From: Nectonema munidae
Taxonomy: Eukaryota; Nematomorpha; Nectonematoida; Nectonematidae
DNA length: 64,000 bases
Direction: 5' to 3'
Assembly: GCA_030549495.1 (NCBI GenBank)
Contig: JAUIRK010001051.1
Coordinates: forward strand, 868,001 to 932,000
Under the pieces are notes generated by a model. The model saw only the letters and a list, made by a program, of their open reading frames with translations. It was not told the DNA's origin and did not search any database. Shown here one piece after another: positions 1 through 10,733 of this stretch. A program made the translations under genes and the position numbers. Each line of letters opens with the position of its first letter. Position 1 is the first letter of the stretch.

Positions 1-1159
1 ATGGGAAAACGTATCTTTACGAGTTTATCGATTGAAAAATTTTTAAATGTGCCTCAACTTAAATTTTTTTCAAAAAAGATTGATTCACCTCAAGTGTGCT
101 TTATCAATGAAAAGAAAAACGATACCTTTATTTCACCCTCGCAAATTTAAACGGACATAATTTCATGGTACGGAGTCTCTACCTGAATATTCTGATTTCG
201 CAAGCATGCCGCCATTTTTTATCTGAATGCGAACTTGATGGAAATAAAGAGTCAACTGGTGCAAAAGCGAGGTCGAGAGTTTGTGCGCAACTGCATTGGA
301 GGTTGGTACAAGCCATCCGTCCACGTGCAAGTGCATTTTTAAGAGTAGAATACGCCTTGCAGCGATAACTTAGCCTGGCGAGAGCACCCCTCTCAATGAT
401 TGGCATCGCTCCTCCAAAGATGTTAGTCCAATTAACGGAAGGATAACTTTTGAGAGATACAACTTCGAACCATAGGTTTCGTGACATCGTTGCTAGGCGA
501 CAAAAAACCAGTGCGAGTAAGCATACTCTGCTTTGCGAAGGCAGAGCACTCCTAATTACGAGTACAATGCAGTCAGGGTGCGATGTAGAATGGCTTCACC
601 GATGAAAGTCTTCCTAGGAAAAGAAGGCAATTTATTCTTAGCGTGCCTTCTCGAGTTCCTCTGGCCGTACTCTCACTTTGACCATTTGATATTATTTCTC
701 TTATCTTTATTTTCCCTATTGTTTATAATTCTATCCAGAAGCGTCTAGGAATTATGCGTGTAAACGAACAAAAGTCACGACTGTGTTTTTTCATGTACGC
801 GCACTTAAACTTGCAGATATTCTAACGAAGCAATCATTTAGGTAGTACGCTAGTTAGTTTGTCATATGCCGGGGGTTAGGGAGTAGCCTAGAATCGTGCA
901 AATAAGGTAAGAAATCAGCTGCTTTTTGGGATTCTACTTTTGAATACAATTTGCAATGATTGATACAAGGACTTAGCATATCCAATCAATTAATTATTAT
1001 TTCAATAACGAATAGATGCACACGCTATTAACTGTTTGAATGTTATCCTTTAATTTGTCTCGATGCTAAATCTCTTCGAGTTTTAGTCGCATTCAAAGTA
1101 GCGAGCGAGCGAGCGTTGTGTTTCGTGTAAAGCAAAATTTAAGTTCCTTTTTTACTTAG
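1..1159. other. No gene assigned; presumably IRE1 intron or upstream sequence
   Basis: Several short open frames occur, such as a 49-codon ATG frame at the very start, 179-487 on minus and 533-748 on plus. None matches a family I recognise, and none encodes the IRE1 kinase C-lobe that should precede the exon at 1160. A weakly exon-like stretch on plus at about 236-290 ends at a GT, without a recognisable product. Confidence 0.4.
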
Positions 1160-1351
1160 GATGTGAGCAACCGCCTTGAAAGAGACGACCTCAGTCAAAA
1201 GCAAAAAGAGTACCTGAATGAGAATGGACGCCACGTAGTCAAGTACGACTGGCTGCGACACATCTCTCCCGCCCTCAAGCAGGAAATATCCAGGCATCGC
1301 TCCTACAGAGGCGGAAGCTTCAAGAACTTGTTACGCGTCATAAGAAACAAG
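1160..1351 (+). CDS. ERN1: IRE1 (ERN1) penultimate coding exon: N-terminal half of KEN RNase domain
   Basis: IRE1 is the ER-membrane unfolded-protein-response sensor; its C-terminal KEN domain cuts XBP1-type mRNA. This 192-nt exon (64 codons, phase 0 at both ends) starts after a TTTTTTACTTAG acceptor with DVSNRLERDD, matching the DVSDRIE segment that opens the KEN domain after the kinase lobe, and continues through VVKYDWLRHISPALK, SYRGGSFKNLLRVIRNK to a GT donor at 1352. The Tyr of SYRGGS and the Arg-Asn of IRNK correspond to catalytic Tyr892 and Arg905/Asn906 of human IRE1-alpha. The open frame reads past the donor to 1462, but that tail is intronic. The kinase-encoding exon was not found between 1 and 1159, so the 5' part of the gene must lie outside the window or in exons I cannot see. 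RNase L is related, but the DVS-R-E lead-in and the tail after the KEN core fit IRE1 better. Confidence 0.92.
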
Positions 1352-1789
1352 GTGCTTCCTTTTTCTTGTCTTTCATTGGCGTGTTTATGCGTGCGTACGT
1401 TCACTTTAAAATACCGCCATTTTAACTTCAAAGTGGTAATACCAAATTTCGAAGTGCAATAATTTCCCAACCCCTTTTATTTATAAATTGGTAAATATAT
1501 TTATTTTATGAGTTAATCAACAACGTATAGACGTGGTGAAGCTTTATTAATGGGGAGACAACGTAGTAAAAATTTTCGTTTATTTTTTCAAGTGTTTGAT
1601 TGGATGTACATATTTTTACGATGTACCCAGATTTTGCTATGCTGTTAATTTGATATTTTTCTAAAATTGGTGCGTGTTTGATTTGAAATAATTAAATAGG
1701 AAGACGACCTCTTAAAAATTATTGTGTTTTTGAAAAGCGATAGAGATGCTATTTTATCTCTATGTTATTGTGGTACTGAAATGAAGTAT

Positions 1790-2340
1790 TAGAAGTAAAT
1801 GAGTATTAGAGCTTCTCGCCCAAAAACCACATGAAAAATACTATATTTCAAGACAACGAACTTATCTTTTATGACACATGTCAAAACAAAGAAGAGAATC
1901 AAAATCAAACATGCGTCAACAAAGTAATACACACACAAGCGGTAACCGACTATCTCTCCACACTCAAACATAACAAGCTCATAAATATTGCTCCACCAAA
2001 AATCGACACATATGAAGAAACACTGTCAATTAAATTAAGACATACACTTGCTCAACTTAGAGCCAACAAGTCACCATTGCTCCGCGAATATCTTCCCAAG
2101 ATAAATCCAAAAACACAAATCCACTCTGTCCAGTTTGCAATCAACACCCACACAACACTCATCATTTATTTTACTGCCCACACATTTTCACGACACTCAA
2201 ACCCTTTCACTTATGGTCAAAGCCATGCAAAATAGTTAACCTACTTACTTTGTGGGGAAACCCTTTAGCAGAAGCTTGGATCTCACTCATTTACATGTAT
2301 TATATATCATATTATTATTATAAATATATGTATTATTTCT
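1790..2340 (+). pseudogene. LINE C-terminal relic in the IRE1 intron
   Basis: The frame 1831-2235 includes LSIKLRHTLAQLRANKSPLL-REYLPKINP, the C-terminal pattern of many Jockey/R1-type LINE ORF2 proteins (R-x-x-LAQLR-x-x-x-SPLL-x-x-Y). These are normally followed by a Cys-His zinc-knuckle-like end (CP.C....HLFNC). Here that end survives only as a shifted remnant (around 2120-2270: HTFSRHSNPF and, in another frame, a WGNPLAEAW-like end), so there is at least one frameshift after KINP. It is a 5'-truncated, dead copy in the same orientation as the host gene. No target-site duplication was seen. Confidence 0.6.
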
Positions 2341-2683
2341 AGCCATATGTAGAAGCCTGCAAAAAGCCAGCAGTACCTCATGGTGGATTTTTGCGGGTTG
2401 GCTGAAATTACACTGGTTTATCGCTGCTGCTGCTGCGAAAGTGTAACAAAATTCTACACTTTTCCCGGAGAGTATTTGCTTTTATGGAAATAGTTTCTCA
2501 GTTTAAACAAAGCTTTGATTTGAACTGATAGATTATACTCATATAAAGATAGTATAATCTAGGGGCTATCAACAACAACAACATTAGAGTGTTAAAAAAG
2601 AATCATAATATATTTTCTAATCTAACTCTGTTAAATAGAGATTTTTAGGCTTATCGTTTAAAAGCTTTTTTAGGGTTATGGGT

Positions 2684-2833
2684 AGGATCAGATAATGCCA
2701 TTTTAAAAATATTTTTCATAAACTGAAACTATAGAATCTATAAAATTTATTTTATTGCAGATAATGCCGGAGCTAACAAAATTTAAGTTTCCGTTTATGA
2801 AAATATATTTTAAAAATGGCATTATCTAATCCT
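2684..2833. repeat. Inverted repeat with about 40-bp arms (MITE-like)
   Basis: The left arm 2684-2723 (AGGATCAGATAATGCCATTT and on) and right arm 2793-2833 are reverse complements with only a few mismatches, separated by about 70 bases. The family is not recognised. The RNA would fold into a long hairpin within the IRE1 intron. Confidence 0.75.
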
Positions 2834-4375
2834 CTTAAAAATCTCTTATTCTTTTAGTGGGAAAGTGCATGTAAAGATTGCTCTATAACGATAGAGAAAG
2901 AAAAAAGAAATAGTGAGATATTCCGCTCTAATCAATAATATGCGAAGTAAAAATTATACAGTAGTGAGAAAATTCAAAGCTTATATAGTGGTGAAGTGAC
3001 GTCGTGTTATTAATAGCAATTTTAATTGGACCTCAGGTTAGTTGGGTCAAGCTTTAAATTCGTTACGACTGCTTGAGCTCTCCAAGGCTATTTACTCGAT
3101 CTTATTATTCCATTTTTGAGTAGATATTATTAAAAGATAAATTCTCTGTCTGTGAAAGAATAATGGTGTGATTTTATAGCAATTGGTTTACACGTGCAAG
3201 AAAGTCCGGAAAACAAAGAAGGCGTAGGCACTTTAATCGCAAACACAATAGAAAGGTTTGTGATTATAAATAAACAACTACTGTCAGATCATGTTTTCAA
3301 GCGTCGCCACAGCGCGACTTTTCGAAATCGCCAACACTAAAGAAAACTCGCATTCATCATTCACACAAAACTGAAATAAAGATAGCGTATCGATTAGGAA
3401 AATACTTTAGAGATATTTGACTATTTGCACTAGAAAAATTTGATGCAGAGTGTTTTGATAAGTAAAGTGAAGGTAATTTTGAGTTGTGGCTCAGATCAAC
3501 ATTTCTTTTCAAAGAAGAATCATAGAAACGAGCAGATCCGTAGACAGGCAGTGGATTTTTCTGCTGAAGGCCTGGAATGCTCGCAATGAATGCTTATTTG
3601 ACTGGACTTATCGTGAATGTAAGGGAGTTGAAGCATGGCCTATGAAAGGAATGCAATGCCTATAAACGAATCACTGTTATTCACATCCATTTGCTGTATA
3701 CAAATCTGCACAGCCTTTTTGCAGAGAAATTTCAGAATTCTATTTAAGAAGTAATAAAACAGTTGCATACACGACTCTTCTCACATTCAACAACAAATGA
3801 CATTTTAGAGCGATTGAATCTAAAAAAAGCGTGGTGCGAAATGACTTCAACCGAGTCTTCATATTTAAAATGGAGTGGTGACGACGCTCTTGCACCGTCT
3901 ACTTTGGCGATGTTGTGTTCTCATCAGTGCAACACTTGAAAGTAGAAATGCTCTTGCTTCTTCTTTAGTGTCTACGGAATCTATTTTCTTTGATTAAATT
4001 TGTTGAATTTATTTAATATTCATTTTCTATGCACTTTGATAACAAAAATAGGATTTATAGTTAGATTTTATGGAAAGAACATTTATTAAGCCTTTCTAAA
4101 GATGGCATTTCTTCAAGACTTCAATGCTTCAAATACTTGCGGCTTTTTCTTCTTATGAAGCCGCTGTTTTAAACAAGCCAAAAAACTGATCGCTAGTGAT
4201 GGAGAACTGCTTTCAAAACAACTTTTAATAATACACGTGCATGAATATATATATAAAAATTAATTAATTTACAAATAAGTACCAAAATAATATACAATTT
4301 GTTTTATAAAAGGCACGGATTCTGACATCCTTTACCCATGATTTTTTAATGTCGCTCCCTTTTTGCATTTTACAG

Positions 4376-4564
4376 AGGAACCATTTCCAAGACTTGGACG
4401 TGGAGTTGCAGTGCACCCTGGGGCATTCAGCGAGCGAGTACGTGCACTACTTCACTTCTCGTTTCCCGCATCTCATCGCGTTCACTTGGCTCATCGTCAA
4501 GAAGTTCTACCATTACGACCCAGGACTCAAGAACGCCTATTTCAAGAACTCCATCACCACATGA
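4376..4564 (+). CDS. ERN1: IRE1 (ERN1) last exon: C-terminal half of KEN RNase domain and stop
   Basis: The exon starts after the acceptor TTTTGCATTTTACAG and joins in phase 0 to the exon ending at 1351, giving IRNK-RNHFQDLDVELQCTLG. It continues with YVHYFTSRFPHLIAFTW, nearly the vertebrate IRE1 FTSRFPHLLAHTY signature, and ends with a short tail and TGA at 4562-4564. The His of RNHF aligns with catalytic His910, so with Tyr, Arg and Asn in the previous exon all four residues usually listed for the nuclease site are present. The protein ends about 25 residues after FTSRFPHL, a tail length normal for invertebrate IRE1. The +1 open frame over the same bases (4363-4650) is a shadow. Confidence 0.93.
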   Translation, partial: RNHFQDLDVELQCTLGHSASEYVHYFTSRFPHLIAFTWLIVKKFYHYDPGLKNAYFKNSITT

Positions 4565-4661
4565 CGTTGGGGGAGTTTCCTTCTCCCTTTGCAGTTCTTT
4601 CATTCCTTGTGATTTATTGCACGTTTTCCAAAAATCCTCTTACAAAATAATTTAATTTATG

Positions 4662-4667
4662 AATAAA
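4662..4667 (+). terminator. Polyadenylation signal AATAAA of IRE1
   Basis: A canonical AATAAA lies about 100 bases after the IRE1 stop codon, with no competing signal in between. This suggests a short 3' UTR ending near 4680-4690. Confidence 0.6.
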
Positions 4668-5527
4668 TACAGTTATTGATTTTTATAAAAACGCCTGCTA
4701 AACCATTCCTCGAACGCGCAACCATCTCACTTGTATAAAAAGCTTTCGTAGTGCTAAGAAAGTGGGATAATGTTCCACAAGCCAACTTACTCTACGAAAT
4801 ATAAAAATATTGCGATCAAGTTGAGTGTCTAAAACTTTAAAAATCTTTTTCTTTTTTCATCAAACAAAAATCACTCAAACAAAAAAAGAGAACTTATAAG
4901 GTATGATTTTATTACAAAAAAAAACTAGACATGTAATTCATTTGTGGACAGATGCGGTCTTTCTGTCATTTCCCGTATGTGGTTTTGAAGAATATTCATG
5001 GAAATTTCTTCATACAAACAACTTTCGAAATCATTCTAAAAAAATAATGAATTAAATAAATATTAAAAAAAAATTTAAAATTATCTTCCTTAGCTTCCTT
5101 AGAATTGAAGTTTACTAAAATTTACTCTGTAAGAAAATTAACTTTATCTGCGAATTATCTTTAATTATTGACATGTGTAAATTAAACCAGCATTTAATTT
5201 AATTTATGCATCGTTTAAATTATTATTGGTTGATATCAATACTGGCATAAAATCCGAAAATTCATCAACATTTTTTATAAATTAAAATGTTATGTTTTTG
5301 TCGTAATACCAAGATCAATTTATGTTTTGAATGAACGCTCTTGGTTTTTGTACGCAAGAATTCGAACTAAGAATAGAGCTTGGCAACTTCTCAACCTAAA
5401 ATTATAAAACACATTTTGGGTGCTTTGTCCACAATGAACAAGTTGGATATGATCCAATTACAAGTAAAGCAACTTGACTTGTTATAATCTGCCGACTTAT
5501 AACAAGATTAAAAACTCTAAGACATAC
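4668..5527. other. Convergent intergenic stretch; nothing assigned
   Basis: AT-rich sequence between the IRE1 3' end and the last placed exon of gene X. Because gene X must continue past its donor at 5527, this is either gene X intron or contains its 3' end. The frame reads through that donor on minus to a stop at 5402, which is an alternative ending for gene X. No AATAAA clearly tied to gene X was found. Confidence 0.4.
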
Positions 5528-5663
5528 CCAAGACTTCGCGTCATCAGCTTCGCACGAAGAAGTTTTGGAGTAGCGGATGATGGCGTGACAAGCAGGCGTA
5601 GACAAAACAAACTTTTTTTCCCGAAGCTTCTTCGCGAGTAGCGACAGCAAGGATTTCACGTGT
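5528..5663 (-). CDS. Gene X, exon 15 (last exon placed)
   Basis: The exon lies between acceptor TTATTTTGCAG and donor GTATGTC. One base completes an Arg codon with the previous exon, then 45 codons begin HVKSLLSLLAKKLREKKF and end DDAKSW, phase 0. It is rich in Leu, Lys and Arg and looks like paired amphipathic helices. The overlapping minus frame at 5544-5828 has no splice support. If the donor is skipped, the frame continues for 41 codons to a stop at 5402. The family is not recognised. Confidence 0.65.
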
Positions 5664-5999
5664 CTGCAAAATAAGTGAGATCGTTTTAAGCAGCGATCTT
5701 TCATGCAAAGAGCTGTCTCCATCAATGAACAGGCAAATAGAAACTACTTCGGCAAAAGTCACCGACAGATTGCGACCAAAATAATTTGATTCAGCGCGCT
5801 GAATCATCTTTCTTACTGTGTTTATCACAATTTACGTGTTTGCTGTGTGTATAATATATGTGTTGTTAGTATTGATGGTGAGTGATTATATCAATGAATA
5901 CACTTGCATCTTAAAAGAAATAAATTGTAAAAGACGTTGTATCCGAGTTAACTGGTTTTAGACTTCGTTATGAAAAGTAAATAAGTTTGGCACTTCAGC

Positions 6000-7470
6000 C
6001 GCGACATGGATTTACTTTCCCTTTGTCTACACCTTGTTCCGAGTTGTGAGTCGGTGGCCATGATCCCTTATCTCCATTTTTCGATTTTGACTTCTTTGAA
6101 CCCTAGTCTTTCTATATTTTTAGTTTGCGTCATGTTCTTCTTCTCATGGTTGTGAGGCCACATTTTGTCTTCTTCAAGACATGGCCATGACACTACAGTT
6201 TGCTGAATTCCTAACTGCTGTCCTTCTTAGTTCATTTATTTATTTTGTTCTTCAATGTTACCCCTATAACATTATTATCTTTGTAACAGGGAACTTTCAT
6301 CCTTCTTCTTCATGCTCTAGCATTCAGAGCCATAATTAATCACCGGTCGGACAATTCTTGTATATATTTTCGCTTTCAATCAAATTGGCAACCTTTTTAA
6401 CTGACTTCAATTCTTCCACTTCATCCAGCTGGCACTCATTCATTCTTGTTTGAGCTTCTTTTTCACAATCTCCTCTATCAGCAAACTCCGATCCAAAGTA
6501 CTTGAAACTATTAACTTGCATCCATGATTGTTTTTAATGATTCTTTTTACTACAAATAATGGTATCTGTCAGTTTAGTCTGTATTTCTCTAGGCTTTCTT
6601 GCCACATGCCAAATCTTCTCTAGAGCTGTTCTTCAGTCAGCCATAATCACAATTGCAAATAACAGCAGCTCCCAAAGGTCGACTGCTCTTGGTTCTTCAC
6701 ACTGCACTTCAATCACTATAGCGAACAAAAGAGGACTTAGGCCGAATCTTTATCTAACCGTGCTCTGATATCAAACTCTCTTGAAATCCCTTATTCTGAT
6801 CGCTGTTTAAATTCCTTGCAAGTTTCCATTACTTATAGAACCAATTTTCCAGATACTCCTCTTTTTCGCATCCACCATACACTACTTCCATGCGGATGCA
6901 ATCATATACTTTTTCTATTAATTGTGTGACAATAAAATTGTCTCAATCCTACTTTTTCGCAACATCAAATCAAATTGTTTTAGTTAATTTCTACCACTGA
7001 TTAGAACTAAAATTCTTTCTAGTAATTTTTTTGGCATCATGCCCCAGTAACTTAATCCCATGATAATTCCAACATTCTAAAACATCTGCTCTTTAATTCC
7101 AAAGTGTCACTATTAGATTCTTCCTATAATACTTACATCAACCTATACCTCTTCTACTAACTCTGGCATCCATTTCAAACACTCTCCACTCCTGCTTAGC
7201 ATGTATATTTCACTAAATCATGCTTCTTTGTTACCAGGTTTTGTTCTTTCTACGACTTCTTCACTCGCTTGCCAGGTTTCTTCAACTTTTGCCACATTTC
7301 TTCTGCATTATTTCGCATTCTCCACCTCGCGCACCCACCCCATTCCTGAATTCTAATTTTATTTCGAATTTCTTCAGTTTCCATGTCCTAAATTTCGACA
7401 TCTTTTTCACCTCCCATTTCTGTTTTTCGTCTTCCACATGTCAAGGACAACTATTCTATGCTGACAAACA
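6000..7470 (-). pseudogene. RTE-clade LINE relic (reverse transcriptase region)
   Basis: Reading minus in several frames from right to left gives the collinear parts of an RTE ORF2. A linker (NNAEEMWQKLKK) lies at about 7270-7300, GDVLECWNYHGIKLLGHDA (RTE has GD-ECxNYRGIKL) near 7030-7110, LIEKVYDCIRMEVVYGGCEK near 6860-6930, SPLLFAIV-like remnants near 6650-6730, and VNSFKYFGSEFADRGDCEKE near 6440-6510. A degenerate C-terminus continues to about 6030. Stops and frameshifts are frequent and the YADD box is not intact, so it is long dead. It sits in a gene X intron in the same orientation. Confidence 0.75.
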
Positions 7471-7759
7471 ATATCCTAGTTTTAGCAAGATGAAGTATAG
7501 ATTGTGTATACATAAATTATTTATAAAATTGTATCTACAAGTCATTAAAGATTATGTACACATATTATTGTTAACAGTCCATACAAACACGTTAAATAAA
7601 GCAACCGAATAGAACAAAAAATAATCTTTCTAGCTTTTACTTTGTTGATTGATTGTTCACCTGGAAGCCAAAAACTTAGGTTTGAAGGCTATTTGTATAT
7701 GAAGGAAAACAGTAAACTGGCGTTGCAGTGTTAAAGCAGTACTTGTTACTTAAAATAAT

Positions 7760-8840
7760 ATTTTAAGAGAGAGGATCATGTTCGGGCTCCCAATCCCATA
7801 TCTTCCCAAATGAAAAATGACAAAAAAGTGTAACAGTTTTAGATCCTGCTAGATTGATAATGAGAAATATATTACAAAAAATCAAATGAAGCAGCTGCAG
7901 AGATAGGAAGTAACCACTGAAAATGAGTTGCAGTAAAAAAGCAGAAAACGAATCAAAGTTCCTCCTTTCTTTTGCCAACAAGTAGAAACGGGCTTTCAAT
8001 ATACAGGCGAAGATTTTTGCCTCTGGTAAAGAAGATAATGATGTTTTAATTTTTCGAACTGATGATGCAACTAATGGAAGGATATCAAGATTGGTTCATT
8101 GATACAAATTTCAGGGTGTGTCCAAGTATATACGTGTTTACAGTTCATTTACTTCTTAGCGATAGAGTTATTCCTTGTTTGTATCGATTATACCAAAGCA
8201 AATAATAAATTTTGGTCAGCTTTCAAAAATATAGCTTAGCCAAATTACTTTTCAGCCTACCTCAATTTCATCTGACTTTGAATTGTTTCTTAATATAAAT
8301 ATATTTTATGTTAATAAAGCAAGCTGTTTTTTCATTTTGGCAATCTTTGTTTTATTTTATTGTTTTGATATTTTTATTATTTTAAAATCAGTATTGTTTT
8401 TCTGATTAGCATAAAATTGATTGAGAAATAATTAGTTCTAAAACATTGTTTGAGAACAGTTCTTCAGACAATTTAATTGATTTATGTTTTATTGTTTTTT
8501 TATGAAGACGCATTTAAAGTTTTGGACTTATTAACATTGTAAGCACAAGAATGAAATTAAAGTCTTTTATCTTTAGCTTTTCTTCCTGTAGATGAAGTTA
8601 CAAATGGGGTTGAACAACTTACTGATACATTTGGAAGTATTGTGCTACTTATATTGCTAGATTTGGTAGAAGAGGTGGGCGCGAATCTAAGTTCTCTATT
8701 AAAATGTGGAGTCTTTTTAAATGTCTAACACCGATTAAAAACAAGGTTTACCAAGAACTAATAGTTCTGTTGAAGACTGACATTTAGCGTTTCAAAAAAC
8801 TGTACAGTGTGTTAAAACGCAAAATAAAAGGTTAAATCTT
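7760..8840 (+). pseudogene. Mutator-like (MULE) transposase relic
   Basis: Plus frames carry collinear pieces typical of animal MULE transposases. These are EDHVRAPNPISSQMKNDKK (like the HxHxPDP...V...MK segment after a FLYWCH-type finger) at about 7770-7830; DWFIDTNFRVCPSIY with IPCLYRLY (like WxxDGTFKVCPxxFxQL...VPxxYALL) at about 8090-8200; and LPVDEVTNGVEQLTD then YIARFGRRGGRESKFSIKMW (like YIGR-xRR-GRR-xxxFPIxMW) at about 8580-8720. Multiple frameshifts and stops make it non-functional. Terminal inverted repeats were not located. Confidence 0.7.
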
Positions 8841-9228
8841 GTCATCACGTGTTAGGGTAAGAGTGCGCTTTATTGTATTAAAAAGTCTGCTTCTATTCCA
8901 AGAAATAGTGGGAAAGTGGAATTTAAAAATGTCTACCTCAATAGATAACATACATGAATGCTACAAAGTTTATTCTATCATTTTTATAAAAGTAAAGTCA
9001 TATAGCATCCCTTATGAAAAAAGAATCTATAGTTCAAAGGATGCCTCATTTAATTGTATATCATCTCTTCCAAATACATAAAACGATTACCAGTTTTCAA
9101 ATACATAATATTGTAACTAATTATAAGAGTAGATGATATTTTTTCCATTGGAAATTGAGCTGAAAGACAAAGGGAGCAAGTTTACACAAAGAATTTGTCT
9201 TCCAAAGGAAAATAAGGAAGTAACGAAC

Positions 9229-9328
9229 CTTGGCGACATTTGAGCGAAGGTGAAGAGGCGGAAGATGCATTTTGACAGTTCTTCGCTTTCTTCACTTTGA
9301 ATGAAGGTGTGGCATTGACGCAATTCAA
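9229..9328 (-). CDS. Gene X, exon 14
   Basis: Acceptor ATTTTGCAG, donor GTTCGT. Two bases complete a Val codon, then 32 codons run ELRQCHTFIQSEESEELSKC to FAQMSP, and two bases (AG) begin the Arg finished by exon 15. The phase fits both neighbours. Predicted helical. The donor is non-consensus at position +3. Confidence 0.68.
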
Positions 9329-9503
9329 CTGCAAAATAAGAAAAGTGCGTTAGAAAGAGATGATGATCCTTTCGACATTTGTTCTAAGTTTCGCAGGTGC
9401 GTGGAAAGCTTTCGTTATATAAAAAGTCATTGAAAGGAAAGGCAGAGAAGGATTAACTTTAGAAAACCAATGTCTCAAAGGACTATTAACATAAAGCAAA
9501 TAC

Positions 9504-9613
9504 CCATCATTGTGAGTTTGGTGGAGAAGTCTACTGCCAAAGGATCTATGCTGTCTAAGATGTCAAAAATGCCTTGCGTGTGTTCGACGGCAAAGTCCAC
9601 GTTATGCAAGATC
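9504..9613 (-). CDS. Gene X, exon 13
   Basis: Acceptor CATCTTTTCAG, donor GTATTT. The first base completes a Lys codon, followed by 36 codons ILHNVDFAVEHTQGIFDILD to FSTKLTMM and one base of Val. The open frame continues upstream through the acceptor (to 9702), but only the start at 9613 keeps phase with exon 12. Confidence 0.7.
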
Positions 9614-10615
9614 CTGAAAAGATGATTTGTATCGCTTAGCGCAGCCATTACAAAGTAGGAAGAAGACGCAAGAAGGTTCACCAAAAATGCACTTTCATGC
9701 ACTTTCTTATATTCAAACTGCTACCTCCTTTGCTTAGTTAGTTATTGAAAAGGCGCAAGTTAAAGATCATGATACTTTTTCAAGTTAACATAATGAGCAA
9801 CACTTGATACAAAATATATTTGTAAGCAACAAGTGTCAGAAAACGGAGGAGAAATAACATCTTAATTAACGCAACGCGAGTAGCTCATTATTTAAAAATC
9901 TAAAGTAAGGATACCCACTTATTGAAAAGGCCACGCAACTATGGTGGGCCACGCATGAACGGCAATCTATAAGCAGTATCACAATTAAACGTGTTACAAA
10001 CTGCATATGAATAGGGAAAGATCAAACACAACAATGATTCGGTAAAAATATTATTTGATGTTTCCTTCAATTTATGATTAAAATGCAACACCCTATCATT
10101 ACCTCTCATTTTTATCCATGAGCAATTTGTTACAAATTTTTGATTTCCTTATTTTTATTGATTATGAGGAGTTTTGGATAAAACATAATTTGTACACAAC
10201 ATCATACTGCCCTACAAGGTTTTCCAGAGTAAGAAACAATTGTACTTGGTACAGTAAATCTTGAAAGCTAGAACATCTAAACTCGGTCCGATAAGTGACT
10301 GCATTATCAAGGTATCGCTATGCCAATGAATGAAAGAAAATATTTAAAATGAATATCAATATACCACATTTGAATTGTTTTTTATAACTCACAATGAGAA
10401 ATGAAAAAGGAAGACTACGTACGAGACAGGGACGAGAGGGGGCATGAGTACGGTGGTTTCGATAACTCAAGGTCTTGGGTTCGATCCCGCATCAAGCCCA
10501 CTTTCCCCATAGTTCGAAACAAGAAGCGCAAGTGTGCCTTCTCGATGAAAATATCACACGGTACCCTTACCTTACCTTACGAGAGAGGGCTTCCAAGACG
10601 TAATAAAAGACTTAC
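9614..10615 (-). other. Gene X intron 12 with a SINE
   Basis: About 1 kb between exons 12 and 13. It contains the tRNA-derived SINE copy at 10438-10580 and otherwise AT-rich sequence with no recognised feature. Confidence 0.6.
10438..10580 (+). repeat. tRNA-derived SINE family A, copy 1
   Basis: Shares an order of blocks with copies at 22283, 31084, 42566 and 48652: GGGGCRTGAGTA start, AACTCAAGGTCTTGGGTTCG with a Pol III B-box-like GGTTCGATCC, then GCATCAAGCC-ACTTTC, CATAGTTCGA, GCGCAA-TGTGCCTTCTCGATG and a GGTACC-TTACC tail. The B box indicates tRNA ancestry. Confidence 0.75.
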
Positions 10616-10733
10616 TTGATACAGATCTTGTCGGCTGTGAAGGCATCACGACTCTTGATGGCCCATTTGAGAGCAGAACCCAATTCGCACTCAGCCAGGA
10701 AGTCATTCGCAAGGTGGGTGCAGATGGAACGAC
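10616..10733 (-). CDS. Gene X, exon 12
   Basis: Acceptor TTGATTTAG, donor GTAAGTC (good consensus). Two bases complete Gly, then 38 codons RSICTHLANDFLAECELGSA to DAFTADKICI and two bases (AA) of Lys. Base composition is clearly richer in G+C than the surrounding intron, as expected of coding sequence. This segment (HLANDFLAECELGSALKWAI) is one of the most protein-like in the gene. No family assignment. Confidence 0.75.

Larger units (their letters stand above)
1352..4375 (+). other. IRE1 last intron (3.0 kb) with LINE relic and large inverted repeat
   Basis: The intron is bounded by GT at 1352 and AG at 4374-4375. It holds a LINE 3' relic (about 1800-2300), an inverted repeat (2684-2833) and otherwise AT-rich sequence. 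A minus-strand open stretch at 3520-3639 starts after a TTTCATAG acceptor and is in the right phase to follow the last exon placed for gene X (ending at 5528). It has no recognisable similarity and remains only a candidate terminal exon. Confidence 0.75.
5664..9228 (-). other. Gene X intron 14 with RTE LINE and Mutator-like transposon relics
   Basis: The intron between the exons ending at 9229 and starting at 5663. It holds two sizeable transposon fossils, listed separately (about 6000-7470 and 7760-8840). No host exon was recognised here. Confidence 0.6.

Noticed and set aside
165-760. IRE1 kinase exon
   Set aside because: None of the frames shows kinase C-lobe motifs (such as DP-RP or HPFFW) expected directly before the KEN exon.
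4363-4650. 95-residue plus frame overlapping the IRE1 last exon
   Set aside because: Different frame from the KEN domain; no similarity and no phase match with the exon at 1160.
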